Origin: JAHFUA01 sp963808725
Lineage (GTDB): Bacteria > Acidobacteriota > Terriglobia > Terriglobales > Acidobacteriaceae
DNA: 64,000 bases
Assembly (NCBI GenBank): GCA_963808725.1
Contig: CAWEGO010000002.1
Span: 2,108,001 to 2,172,000 of the forward strand
Reading direction: 5' to 3'
The notes under the pieces were generated by a model, which saw nothing but the letters and a program-made list of their open reading frames with translations, did not search any database and had not been told where the DNA came from. Of this stretch, positions 35,442 through 43,401 are shown piece after piece. Position 1 is the stretch's first letter, and the number at the start of each line of letters is the position of its first letter. The translations under genes were made by a program, and so were the position numbers.

Positions 35442-36173
35442 CTAGTGCAGGTGGAAGAGCTGGTCCAGGGCGAACATCAGGCCGACGCCCAGGAACACCA
35501 GCAGCGCCATCTTCACGCCCGGCTCCTTGTTGACCTCCGGGATCAGATCGGAAGCGGCCACGTAGATGGTGACCCCGGCGGAGAGCGAAAGCCCGACCCC
35601 CAGGTAGCGCTGCAGCGCCGACATCGCCAGCACCCCCGCGATGGTCGAGGCGCCGAGCAGCGCGGACGATCCCCAGGCGATGCCGCGGCTGCGTCCGCTG
35701 GCCAGCATCACCGAGGCCACCGTGAAGCCCTCCGGGATCTTGTGCAGGAACACGGCCAGGAAGATCACCCATCCCAGCCACTCCGAGACCAGGAAGCCGC
35801 TGGCGATGGCGATGCCGTCGAAAAAAGTGTGCGCCACCAGGCCCACCAGGACGGAGAAGCCGGTGTGGGCGCGCACGAATTCGTCGGCGTGCGTCTCTTC
35901 GCCGAAGTGGAAGTGGGGCGTGACCGTGTGCTCGAAGAAGTGCACCAGCAGATATCCGGCGAGCACGAACAGCGGCCCGCGCGCGCCCGCCAGGTGAATG
36001 CCCTCGGGCACCATTTCCAGCAGCGCCGCCGCCAGCATGAACCCGGAGCCCAGGGCAACGAAATATTTCAGGTAGTGCCGCTCCCAGGCTCGGTGGGCGA
36101 TCAGCGCGCCGCCGAAAACGTCCGCCGCCGCGGCCGTCAGGCCCATCAACAGGCTGAGGAGAATGGGATGCAT
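35442..36173 (-). CDS. ZIP-family metal transporter
   Basis: 243 residues, seven to eight TM helices. HTFFDGIAIASG (about residues 127-138) and HKIPEGFTVAS (about 157-167) are the metal-binding TM4/TM5 motifs of ZIP proteins, which bring Zn2+ or similar ions into the cytoplasm. A His-rich loop (HTVTPHFHFGEETHADE) lies before them. Start at 36173 (MHPILLS); the frame upstream is repeat-coded (LGTRYLVL). No metal-responsive operator was seen. Confidence 0.9.
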   Translation of the reverse strand: MHPILLSLLMGLTAAAADVFGGALIAHRAWERHYLKYFVALGSGFMLAAALLEMVPEGIHLAGARGPLFVLAGYLLVHFFEHTVTPHFHFGEETHADEFVRAHTGFSVLVGLVAHTFFDGIAIASGFLVSEWLGWVIFLAVFLHKIPEGFTVASVMLASGRSRGIAWGSSALLGASTIAGVLAMSALQRYLGVGLSLSAGVTIYVAASDLIPEVNKEPGVKMALLVFLGVGLMFALDQLFHLH

Positions 36174-36180
36174 GGAGAAG

Positions 36181-36210
36181 AGTACCAAGTACCGAGTACC
36201 AAGTACCAAG
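36181..36210. repeat. Heptamer repeat, 3' side of the four-helix-bundle gene
   Basis: AGTACCA AGTACCG AGTACCA AGTACCA. Inverted partner at 36602-36641. It lies 10 nt beyond the four-helix gene stop and 8 nt upstream of the ZIP start codon. Confidence 0.8.
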
Positions 36211-36219
36211 AAGGCCTGA

Positions 36220-36588
36220 TCAATCCGTCTTCGGTATGCGAAGAGAGGATATCAGCCCCGCGAGAATTCGGCCTAGTTCTTCGATCTCGCCAACACATTG
36301 GTCGCACACCTCCTGGTCGAGATAATCGAGCCGGCGAGCGATCTGCACCTGAGTTTCGATCTCGGCCAGGGAACCTCTTGCGACCCTGAGAAAATGCTGA
36401 AACTCTTTCTTCGAATACCGAGCTTGTCCCTCGGCAATGTTGCTGGCAACTGACACTGCGGCTCTTCGGAGTTGGTTCGTCAGTCCATAATTTTCCCGCG
36501 CCGGAAAGGCCTCAGTAAGCCGGTAGATGTGCTCGACCAGATCCATAGCTTTTTGCCACGCAATGAGGTCTTTAAAGTGCTGGCCCAC
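36220..36588 (-). CDS. Four-helix-bundle protein (23S rRNA-IVS / S23 family)
   Basis: 122 residues. HFKDLIAWQKAMDLVEHIYR, LTNQLRRAAVSVASNIAEGQ, FQHFLRVARGSLAEIETQV and VGEIEELGRILAGLISS are the four helices of the family first found in 23S rRNA intervening sequences; here it lies between protein genes. A GTG start at 36588 is chosen because GAGGAGG lies 5 nt upstream. The longer frame upstream is antisense to ychF plus repeat. Relatives also serve as accessory proteins of retroelements, but no reverse transcriptase is present. The gene is enclosed by inverted heptamer repeats. Confidence 0.85.
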   Translation of the reverse strand: MGQHFKDLIAWQKAMDLVEHIYRLTEAFPARENYGLTNQLRRAAVSVASNIAEGQARYSKKEFQHFLRVARGSLAEIETQVQIARRLDYLDQEVCDQCVGEIEELGRILAGLISSLRIPKTD

Positions 36589-36601
36589 GTCAACCTCCTC
36601 A

Positions 36602-36641
36602 CTCGATACTTGGTACTCGGTACTTGGTACTCGGTACTCGC
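36602..36641. repeat. Heptamer repeat between four-helix gene and ychF
   Basis: CGATACT TGGTACT CGGTACT TGGTACT CGGTACT CG. It begins 3 nt after the ychF stop and is the reverse complement of 36181-36210. Confidence 0.8.
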
Positions 36642-36643
36642 TT

Positions 36644-37720
36644 CTATCCCGAGTGCCGCACGTGCACCACGTCGCCGTCCTTGACGATGTAGTCCTTGCC
36701 TTCCAGGCGCAGGGTGCCGCGGGCGCGGGCGTTGGCCTCGGAGCCGGCTTCGAGCAGAGCGTCCCAGTGGATGACCTCGGCGCGGATGAAGTGCTTTTCG
36801 AGATCGGTGTGGATGGCGCCGGCAGCCTCGACGGCGCGCGTTCCACGTGGAACGGTCCAGGCGCGGCATTCGTCCTCGCCGACCGTCAAGAAGGAGATAA
36901 GTCCCATCAGTTCGTAGGTTTTGCGGATCAGCCGCACCAGGCCGCTCTCCTTTAAGTTATAGCTGGAGAGAAACTCGGCGGCGGAGGCGTCGTCCATCTC
37001 CGCCAACTCGGCCTCGACCTTGCCGCAGATGGCGGTCGCGCCGGCATTGGGTCGTGAGGCGATCTCCTGCAGGCCGAACTTTTCGACCGCGCGCTCGAGC
37101 TCGCTGCCCAGGTCGGCGCTCTCGCCCACGTTGAGGACGTAGAGAATCGGCTTCTGGCTGAGGAACATGAACCCGCGCAGCCGCTTGCGGTCTTCCGGGA
37201 CCAGCTCCAGCTCGCGCAGCGGACGCTCCCGCTCCAGTTGCTCCTTGGACTTCAGCATCAGCTCGTTCTCTTTTTCGAGCTCAGGCGAGCGCATCTTCTT
37301 CAGGTCTTTGACCAGGCGTTCGAGGCGCTTCTCGATCTGCCCGAGGTCGTTGACCATCAGGTCGAATTCGACGTTGCGGGCGTCGCGCGCGGGATCGATG
37401 GCGCCCACGTGCGGCACGGCCGGATCGTCGAAGGCGCGCAGCACGTGCACCAGCGCATCCACATTGCGCAGCGCGGTGGCGTAAGCGGTATCCTTGAGCG
37501 CTTCCTGCCCGATGGCGGCCACGTCCGCGTACTCGATGGAAGCGTGGATGGTCTTGCGCGGATTGTAGAGCGCGGCGAGCTTGTCGAGGCGCTCATCGGG
37601 AACGCGAGCGACGCCGATGTGCGCCTCGCGCCCGCCGTGCGCTTCCACGTGCGCCTTGGTCAGGATCGTGAACAGCGATGTCTTGCCTACCTGGGGCAGG
37701 CCGATGATGCCGGATTTCAT
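36644..37720 (-). CDS. ychF: Redox-regulated ATPase YchF (OBG family)
   Basis: 358 residues. G1 loop GLPQVGKTS at 7-15 in place of the usual GLPNVGKS, a coiled-coil insertion (about 125-175, KRLERLVKDLKKMRS ... LKSKEQLERERP), and a C-terminal TGS domain ending LEGKDYIVKDGDVVHVRHSG. YchF hydrolyses ATP, binds ribosomes and affects the oxidative stress response. A repeat arm lies 6 nt upstream of the start. Confidence 0.95.
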   Translation of the reverse strand: MKSGIIGLPQVGKTSLFTILTKAHVEAHGGREAHIGVARVPDERLDKLAALYNPRKTIHASIEYADVAAIGQEALKDTAYATALRNVDALVHVLRAFDDPAVPHVGAIDPARDARNVEFDLMVNDLGQIEKRLERLVKDLKKMRSPELEKENELMLKSKEQLERERPLRELELVPEDRKRLRGFMFLSQKPILYVLNVGESADLGSELERAVEKFGLQEIASRPNAGATAICGKVEAELAEMDDASAAEFLSSYNLKESGLVRLIRKTYELMGLISFLTVGEDECRAWTVPRGTRAVEAAGAIHTDLEKHFIRAEVIHWDALLEAGSEANARARGTLRLEGKDYIVKDGDVVHVRHSG

Positions 37721-37725
37721 AATTG

Positions 37726-37827
37726 CGGCTCTTGGCTATTGGCTTTTGGCCTGTACGTTTACAGCCCAGCCATTCTGCCGAAGCGACGATGAGAAGCCAA
37801 GAGCTAAGAGCCAAAAGCTAATAGCTG
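37726..37827. repeat. Inverted heptamer arms between ychF and DUF4149 gene
   Basis: Left arm 37726-37752 (CGGCTCT TGGCTAT TGGCTTT TGGCCT), right arm 37794-37827 (AAGCCAA GAGCTAA GAGCCAA AAGCTAA TAGC), about 40 bp apart. The right arm supplies the TAG stop of the DUF4149 gene. Confidence 0.75.
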
Positions 37828-38297
37828 ACTTTTCGCGCCACCAGAAACAGCACCACCAAGCCGAGGACCAGCACGCCCGACTCCAGCCGCGTGGACCACG
37901 CATGAAGCTGGTTGAAAGCGATGCGGCGGGCGTCAGCGACGGGCACGAAATCGATCTCGCCCATGGCCGTACGCAGTGCCAGCATCTTGCTCGACACTAC
38001 GAATTGCGAGATGACCGTCAGTGCAAGCATCACGTACACGAGGACATGGCGAATAGCAAAAGGATGAGCGGCGCCGCGCGCGGAGTACGAATACAGCATC
38101 GAGGTGACGAGAAAAACGATGGCGCAGACGATGCCCATCCCGTGCAGGATTCCCAGCGAGCGCGTGACCACGGCGCCCGCGAGGTGGCGCGTGGGCAGAA
38201 CCTTGAAGACGGTGGGCGCGACGGCAGCGGCGAAGAAGATGATCCCGCCGATCCAGACCACCAGAGCCAGCAGCATGAGAAAGCGCAGTACGGACAT
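37818..38297 (-). CDS. DUF4149-type membrane protein
   Basis: 159 residues, four hydrophobic segments. The N-terminal LALVVWIGGIIFFAAAVAPTVF is the mark of the DUF4149/TMEM205-like family; function unknown. ATG at 38297 (MSVLRF) or six codons earlier at 38315. The last codons and stop come from the repeat. Confidence 0.75.
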   Translation of the reverse strand: MSVLRFLMLLALVVWIGGIIFFAAAVAPTVFKVLPTRHLAGAVVTRSLGILHGMGIVCAIVFLVTSMLYSYSARGAAHPFAIRHVLVYVMLALTVISQFVVSSKMLALRTAMGEIDFVPVADARRIAFNQLHAWSTRLESGVLVLGLVVLFLVARKVSY

Positions 38298-38404
38298 CGC
38301 GCATAACAATACCATCGCGAGCCCGAGTGCCGCGAATTGCCACGCTGGGTTTCTTTGTCCTAGAATCGTGCACCGCAGTTAGCCTTACAGGGAGGCGAAG
38401 GAAA

Positions 38405-38920
38405 ATGAAGCGACACACTTGCCGATTCTTGCTGCTCGTTGCTACGGTTGGATTAGTTGCGCTGTGCGCCTGGGCCCAGGGCGGGGACGAGACTCACATC
38501 GCGAATCCAGCCCAGTTGAAACTTGGTTCGGCGCCGTATTTGCCGTCATGCCTCACCATGGCGCCAGAGCATGGAGACCCGAGCAAGGGCGCGTTTACGC
38601 TGATGCTGAAGTTCACCAGCGGCTGCCGGGTGCCGATGCACTGGCATACGTCGGCTGAAGAAGTGATGCTGGTCAGTGGTTCAGGAAAAGTGCAGATGCA
38701 GGATGGCAAGAGCACGACGCTGGATCGCGGAGGCTTCGTTTACATCCCTCCCAAGCATCCGCACGCGTTCACCTGCGCTACGGCCTGTACAGCTTTCCTG
38801 TCGGGCGATGCCGCATTCGACATCCACTACGTAGACAAGAGCGGCAACGAAATTCCGGCGGAGCAGGCGCTGGGCGCCAAGGCACCGACCAAAGCTCCGG
38901 CGAAGGGAAAAGGCATGTAG
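38405..38920 (+). CDS. Secreted cupin-domain protein
   Basis: 171 residues. Signal peptide (MKRHTCRFLLLVATVGLVAL, cleavage near AWA-QG) and a single cupin barrel with MHWHTSAEEVMLVSGSGKV and GGFVYIPPKHPHAFTC: the HxH...E and PxxxxH metal ligands are there. Likely a metal-binding protein in the periplasm; enzyme activity not predictable. Start at 38405 has GGAGG and AAGGA upstream. The C-terminus is an Ala/Lys/Pro tail. Confidence 0.85.
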   Translation: MKRHTCRFLLLVATVGLVALCAWAQGGDETHIANPAQLKLGSAPYLPSCLTMAPEHGDPSKGAFTLMLKFTSGCRVPMHWHTSAEEVMLVSGSGKVQMQDGKSTTLDRGGFVYIPPKHPHAFTCATACTAFLSGDAAFDIHYVDKSGNEIPAEQALGAKAPTKAPAKGKGM

Positions 38921-38924
38921 CCCG

Positions 38925-39884
38925 CTACAGAGGAACGGGCACGCTCTCCACGATCTCGCGCAGGACCTGCTCCGCCTGATCGGACTTCTTGAGCATCGAG
39001 GAGTAGCGCGCGTTCACCACCACGCGGTGCGCGAAGACGGGCACGGCCAGCGACTTGAAGTCTTCCGGCACGGCGAAATCGCGGCCTTCCACGTAGGCCA
39101 TGGCCTGCGCGGCGCGGTAGAGCATGAGCGAGCCCCGCGGCGAGACGCCGAGCGAGAGAAACTCGGAGTCGCGCGTCTTGCGCACGATCTCCAGGGTGTA
39201 GTCGAGCAGCGATTCGTCCACCCGCACCTTGGCGACTTCTTCCTGGATGGCGACCACATCGGCAGTGCTGAGCACCGGCAACACTTCGTCGAGCCGCGCC
39301 GCGCCGGCTTCCGAGCGCAGAATCTCGCGCTCGCCTTCGCCCGTGGGATATCCCATGCGCGCCCGCAGCAGAAAGCGGTCGAGTTGCGATTCCGGCAGCG
39401 GATAGGTGCCGTGATGCTCGACCGGATTCTGGGTGGCGATCACCAGGAAGGGTTGCGGCAGCCGATGCGAGTGGCTGTCCACCGTCACCTGGCCCTCGTT
39501 CATGGCCTCGAGCAGCGCGGACTGTGTCTTGGGCGTGGTGCGGTTGATCTCGTCGGCGAGCAGGACATTGGTGAACACCGGCCCCGGTTTGAACTCGAAG
39601 CGCTGCTCGATGGCCGAGTAGATGGATATGCCCATCACGTCGCTGGGCAGCATGTCGCTGGTGAACTGGATGCGTTGGAAGGAGCAGTCCAGACCGCGGG
39701 CCAGCGCCTGCGCCAGCGTGGTCTTGCCCACGCCGGGAACGCCCTCGATCAGCAGGTGCCCGCGGGCGAACAGTGCCACCAGCGCCAGGCGCACAACTTC
39801 GTCGGTGCCACGGATGACGCGGCGCAGCGCGCCTTCGAGTTGCATGGCGCGCTGCACGGGTTCGGTGCCTGCTCTGGAAGCCAT
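38925..39884 (-). CDS. MoxR-family AAA+ ATPase
   Basis: 319 residues. Walker A GVPGVGKTT at 48-56, Walker B VLLADEINRT near 108-117, sensor 1 VIATQNPVEHHGTYPLPESQ near 150-170. MoxR ATPases act as chaperones, usually with VWA-domain partners; none is adjacent here, which is unusual. The start at 39884 follows the family; the upstream frame is repeat. Convergent with the cupin gene by 4 nt. Confidence 0.92.
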   Translation of the reverse strand: MASRAGTEPVQRAMQLEGALRRVIRGTDEVVRLALVALFARGHLLIEGVPGVGKTTLAQALARGLDCSFQRIQFTSDMLPSDVMGISIYSAIEQRFEFKPGPVFTNVLLADEINRTTPKTQSALLEAMNEGQVTVDSHSHRLPQPFLVIATQNPVEHHGTYPLPESQLDRFLLRARMGYPTGEGEREILRSEAGAARLDEVLPVLSTADVVAIQEEVAKVRVDESLLDYTLEIVRKTRDSEFLSLGVSPRGSLMLYRAAQAMAYVEGRDFAVPEDFKSLAVPVFAHRVVVNARYSSMLKKSDQAEQVLREIVESVPVPL

Positions 39885-39895
39885 TCTTCCGGATT

Positions 39896-40043
39896 GTACC
39901 AAGTACCGAGTACCGAGTTGCGAGTACCGAGTAGGAGTGTCCTGCGGTATTGCCAAGAAAACTCTTTGAAAAAGTGCAGAAAGAAGCCCGGCAAAATGGC
40001 GGGCTGTTTTTCTCTCGGTACTCGGTACTTGGTACTCGCTACT
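39896..40043. repeat. Inverted heptamer arms between moxR and htpX
   Basis: Left arm 39896-39935 (GTACCAA GTACCGA GTACCGA GTTGCGA GTACCGA), right arm 40014-40043 (TCGGTAC TCGGTAC TTGGTAC TCGCTAC TC). The arms are reverse complements and enclose about 78 bp with a terminator-like hairpin. The right arm touches the htpX stop. Confidence 0.8.
39985..40011 (-). terminator. Hairpin with T-runs downstream of htpX
   Basis: AGCCCG (39985-39990) pairs with CGGGCT (40000-40005). Plus-strand TTTTT follows at 40007-40011; on the minus strand TTCTTTC follows. Probably the htpX terminator. Confidence 0.55.
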
Positions 40044-40902
40044 CCAGCATCTCCGGCGGACGGCCGGTCAAGCGCTCGATACGCTTGCGGATGGGCGGAT
40101 GGGTCGAGAACAGGCCGGCAAAGTTTATTCCCAACAGCGGTTGCACGATGAACAGGTGCGCGCTCGAAGGCGAAGCGACCATGGGTATCCGTTTCGAATA
40201 GGCGTCCAGCTTCTGCAGGGCGCGCGCCAGCGCGTAAGGATTGCCGGTAAAGTGCGCGCCGGTGGCGTCGGCCTGATATTCGCGCGAGCGCGACACTGCG
40301 AGTTGGATGAGCATCGCCGCAAAAGGCGCGAGGATCAGCATGAACAGTGCGCCGAGGCCGCCTCCGCCACGATCTTCGCGATCGCGGCCGCCCATGCCGC
40401 CGAACAGCGCGCCCCAGTAGGCCATGCGCGCCAGAATGGTGATGGCGCCGGCCAGGGTAGCGGCGATGGAGCTGATCAGGATGTCGCGGTTGCGCACGTG
40501 TCCCAGCTCGTGCGCCAGGACACCTTCCAGCTCTTCGTCGTCAAGCAGATTAAGGATGCCCTGCGTGACGGCGACCGAAGCGTGGCTCGGGTTGCGGCCG
40601 GTGGCGAAGGCGTTGGGCGAGTCCGTCGGGATCACGTAGATCTTCGGCATCGGCAGGCCTTGCCGCTGCGTGATGCGCTCCACGACTTCATATACGCGCG
40701 GCAGTTGTTCGCGCGTGGCCGGCTGCGCGCGGTAGGTCATGAGCGCGATTTTGTCAGAAAAGAAATAGGAGACAAAGTTCATGACCGCGGCGATACCCAA
40801 GGCCAGGATCATGCCGTTCTGGCCGCCCAGCCAGTCGCCCACCAGGATCATGAAGCCGGTCAGCAGCCCTAGCAGCAATGCCGTTTTCAGTGCGTTACCC
40901 AT
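40039..40902 (-). CDS. htpX: Zinc metalloprotease HtpX
   Basis: 287 residues. Two N-terminal TM helices, zinc motif HELGH at 131-135, two more TM helices at about 145-165 and 185-205, third ligand Glu in SREYQADA near 207. Degrades misfolded membrane proteins, working beside FtsH. ATG at 40902 is the family start; the ORF is open upstream. The stop codon lies in the repeat arm. Confidence 0.95.
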   Translation of the reverse strand: MGNALKTALLLGLLTGFMILVGDWLGGQNGMILALGIAAVMNFVSYFFSDKIALMTYRAQPATREQLPRVYEVVERITQRQGLPMPKIYVIPTDSPNAFATGRNPSHASVAVTQGILNLLDDEELEGVLAHELGHVRNRDILISSIAATLAGAITILARMAYWGALFGGMGGRDREDRGGGGLGALFMLILAPFAAMLIQLAVSRSREYQADATGAHFTGNPYALARALQKLDAYSKRIPMVASPSSAHLFIVQPLLGINFAGLFSTHPPIRKRIERLTGRPPEMLE

Positions 40903-41225
40903 ATTAGGAATACCCAAGCATATAGATGATGCGCCGGGCGCGCGGATGCGTTCCTGCAGTAGCTTATACGCCAATGGGTTAGGGGAAGTTCCGCGGCCTT
41001 TATGTCCTCCAGAATGCGGAGCCAGAAAACGCACAGAAGACATGGCCTCAAAATGTGACCCAAGATTCCTCGTCGCGCTCACCTCGCAAGCTCAGTTCGC
41101 GCTTCCTCGGGATGACACTTTTAAAGGGTGTGCGGCCCGGCCGGAAGCCAGGCCCCTTCCGAAACCGCTAAGAGCCAAAAGCCAAGAGCCGAAAGCTAAG
41201 AGCTAGAAGCTAGGCCGCCGAGCCG
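40903..41225. other. Intergenic region upstream of htpX
   Basis: Holds a CTCGGGATGACA repeat end near 41117 and the heptamer repeat at 41167-41214. No gene recognised. Confidence 0.4.
41167..41214. repeat. Heptamer repeat at the 3' end of the cytochrome maturation operon
   Basis: CTAAGAG CCAAAAG CCAAGAG CCGAAAG CTAAGAG CTAGAAG CTAGG. It begins 12 nt after the stop at 41226 and belongs to the family at 24448 and 37794. Confidence 0.75.
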
Positions 41226-42536
41226 CTACGAGCTTGCCCGCTTGGCGGCGCGCGCCAGCGTGGTGTCGAGAGCCGCCTTGGCCTTCTCGTACTCCTCGGC
41301 GGAAAGCTTTCCCTGATGGCGCTCCATCTCGAGCTGGAACAGTTCTTCTTTCAGCGCGTCGAGCAGACGGTCGCCGTTTCGCGGCGGCGCCACGGCCACG
41401 GGTGGAACGTTCACGCGCGCTGGCGATGCGGCCGCTCGCTTGGCCGTTGCCGCGGCCTGCTGTGGTACGGCATTGCTGACCGTGATCGCCGGCTTGGGCC
41501 GCGTCACCACGTAAAACACGCCCAGCGCCAGCGCCACCGCCAGCCCGCCCAGGATGAACCCGCGATAACGGTGCAGCGGATCCGGAGTCTCTTCCGGAGC
41601 GCCCAGTCCGCCGCCGGGCCCGCCGCGGCGCTGCGCTATGCCGCTACCCTGCCCACCGCCGCCGCCGGCAGTTGCAGTCTGCTCTCCTTCCTGGATCGTG
41701 CCGGTGCCTGAGAGGTTGAAGCTTAAGTCCTGTCCGGGGTTGACGTTAGTGATCACCTGGATGTTGGCGTCGGGGTCAGCCCCACTCATGGTCTGGTATC
41801 CGGCGCCGCCGCCAGTGAACTGCATGGTCTTCGGCAGCATGATCACGACGTGATCGGTGGCATAGAGCGGCCTGGGTCCGATCTTGATCGTGCCCGAATA
41901 GGGCAGATGATAGTTCACCTGGAAACGGGTTTCTCCCGGCCGTAACGGAAAGGTAAACGCGTACTTGCTCTTTTCCGATTGCGGAACCGGCGCGGAGTTG
42001 ACTGGCTGCCCACCGGGACCGGAGGCCATCCCGGAATCGACTTGCGCGTCCGGGGGCAGCATGATCTCGAAGGCGTTGTCGCTCATCTGCGTGCGCGGAG
42101 GGCTGGAAGGGTTCTTCACTACCCAGAGCTCGGTCACCTGCAGGTTATTGCCTTCCGACTGCGCGCGCAGCATGTCTACGGTCAGGCCGATGCCCGGCAC
42201 TTTCGCGGCGGCATCGTACACAGTGACCTCGGCGGTGCTGGTTCCTGGCGGAATGATGCCGCCCTGGGGAAAGTAATTCACCCCCTGGTGCAGTACGCGG
42301 ACCATGTGCGGCCCGCCAGTCTCTTCGTACTTGAAGCTGAAGCGTCCTTGAGCGTCGGACTTGGTGCGGGCAGCTTCCTGCATGCCCTGCGACATATCCA
42401 ACAGAACCACGTCATCGCCGGCGGCGGGTTTGCCGGTGGTGCCGTTCTTCACCGTGCCTTTCAGGTTGGTGGCCATGGACAGGGCGCACAGCAACACCAA
42501 AGCTGCCGGCACGCATAGCATTTTGGAGATCTTCAA
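41226..42536 (-). CDS. Carboxypeptidase regulatory-like domain membrane protein, ccm operon
   Basis: 436 residues. Signal peptide; an Ig-like carboxypeptidase-regulatory domain (LKGTVKNGTTGKPAAGDDVV ... DAQGRFSFKYEETGG, residues 24-90), a second beta domain (to about 290), a Gly-rich linker, one TM helix (about 325-345) and a cytoplasmic SHOCT-like tail (LDALKEELFQLEMERHQGKL then SAEEYEKAKAALD). The last gene of the ccmF-ccmH-ccmI-like operon, overlapping the previous gene by 4 nt; a role in cytochrome assembly or cargo carbohydrate binding is only guessed from the location. Confidence 0.72.
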   Translation of the reverse strand: MKISKMLCVPAALVLLCALSMATNLKGTVKNGTTGKPAAGDDVVLLDMSQGMQEAARTKSDAQGRFSFKYEETGGPHMVRVLHQGVNYFPQGGIIPPGTSTAEVTVYDAAAKVPGIGLTVDMLRAQSEGNNLQVTELWVVKNPSSPPRTQMSDNAFEIMLPPDAQVDSGMASGPGGQPVNSAPVPQSEKSKYAFTFPLRPGETRFQVNYHLPYSGTIKIGPRPLYATDHVVIMLPKTMQFTGGGAGYQTMSGADPDANIQVITNVNPGQDLSFNLSGTGTIQEGEQTATAGGGGGQGSGIAQRRGGPGGGLGAPEETPDPLHRYRGFILGGLAVALALGVFYVVTRPKPAITVSNAVPQQAAATAKRAAASPARVNVPPVAVAPPRNGDRLLDALKEELFQLEMERHQGKLSAEEYEKAKAALDTTLARAAKRASS

Positions 42537-42862
42537 CTGCGGGCTCCTTTGCGGGATTTCACGGGGACTGCCGGAGCCACGCTGGGCGCGTTCTCCAGTA
42601 GCTCGATCTCGGCCAGCACCTGCGCCGCTTCCGCTTCCAGTGTCGAGCGCATGGCCTGGAAGTCGCCATCCGGGAACTTCCCCGCCTTGTACTCGAAGTT
42701 CAGGTCACGCAGGTTGTCGTAGATTACTTCCTTGCGCTCGTAGAGATACCCCAGCTGCGTCTTTTCCTCGCCCACCCAGACTTCGTCTTCCGTGTAGAAA
42801 ACATAGAAGAAGAGAATCATCGTGAACAGCGAACACAGGACGATGACCAGGACGCTGCTCAT
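42533..42862 (-). CDS. Small membrane protein, CcmI-like N-terminus
   Basis: 109 residues. One N-terminal TM helix, then YERKEVIYDNLRDLNFEYKA and ...MRSTLEAEAAQVLAEIE, the pattern of the CcmI/CycH N-terminal helical domain without TPR repeats. It overlaps ccmH by 4 nt. Full CcmI (about 400 residues) brings apocytochrome to CcmF/H; the short form is seen in several phyla. Confidence 0.7.
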   Translation of the reverse strand: MSSVLVIVLCSLFTMILFFYVFYTEDEVWVGEEKTQLGYLYERKEVIYDNLRDLNFEYKAGKFPDGDFQAMRSTLEAEAAQVLAEIELLENAPSVAPAVPVKSRKGARS

Positions 42863-43401
42863 AGCTCCGTCTCCTTGCGGGCGCGCTCGCGGAACTCGTC
42901 GATCACGGTATCGCCAGGATGCGGGGCGGGAAGCGGTGGGGACGGGCCCGATCTCCAGCGCCGGACCACCCACACCACGGCGAAGATGCCCGCGCCCAGC
43001 GCGGCAAACGGCGTGATCCACGCCACACGATTGAACCCAGTGTTGGTGGGCGCAGCCAGCACCACGCCGCCATACTCCTGCACAAAACGCTGCAGGATCA
43101 AGTCATCGCTGTCCGGACCTTGCAGGGCCGCCGTCAGTTCCTGCCGCATTTTTTCGGAATACGGGCACCCGACGTGGTTGCACTCCAGCAGGATTTGATT
43201 GCAGCCGCAGCGGCACATCAGCTTGTGGCCGAGGTTCTCGAAGCGCGCGCCGCCGGGATCGGCGCCGAGCAGGAAGGTAGCGGCGACGAAAACGGCGGCG
43301 AGTTGCAGCATCCTCAGCCAGGTAGGGGTCCCTCGACTCGGACCGGGTATGATTCGCCCGGTCCTCGCTCGGGATGACAAGGTGGAGTGTCGGCTCACCA
43401 T
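42859..43401 (-). CDS. ccmH: Cytochrome c maturation protein CcmH
   Basis: 180 residues. CRCGC near residue 63 followed by NQILLECNHVGC is the thiol motif of CcmH/CycL, which reduces apocytochrome c before haem attachment. A TM helix at about 135-155 is near the C-terminus. The ATG at 43401 overlaps the ccmF stop (TGATG), but residues 4-27 (SRHSTLSSRARTGRIIPG) are coded by a palindromic repeat, and a second start, MLQLAAVFVA at 43311, would give a normal signal anchor. I keep the longer start, with doubt. Confidence 0.82.
   Translation of the reverse strand: MVSRHSTLSSRARTGRIIPGPSRGTPTWLRMLQLAAVFVAATFLLGADPGGARFENLGHKLMCRCGCNQILLECNHVGCPYSEKMRQELTAALQGPDSDDLILQRFVQEYGGVVLAAPTNTGFNRVAWITPFAALGAGIFAVVWVVRRWRSGPSPPLPAPHPGDTVIDEFRERARKETEL
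43315..43385. repeat. Palindromic repeat at the 5' end of ccmH
   Basis: GTCCCTCGACTC, then GACCGGGTATGATTCGCCCGGTC, a good hairpin, then CTCGGGATGACA. Same family as 5577-5727 and 62397-62497. Confidence 0.7.

Noticed and set aside
36220..36588. 23S rRNA intervening sequence
   Set aside because: The protein belongs to that family, but no rRNA flanks it.
38925..39884. MoxR-VWA system such as those in viperin or ternary defence loci
   Set aside because: No VWA or other partner gene adjacent; the VWA protein at 30.6 kb is a different, secreted type.
39027..40151. 374-codon plus-strand ORF opposite moxR
   Set aside because: It reads through the repeat arms and terminator; the MoxR protein on the other strand is certain.
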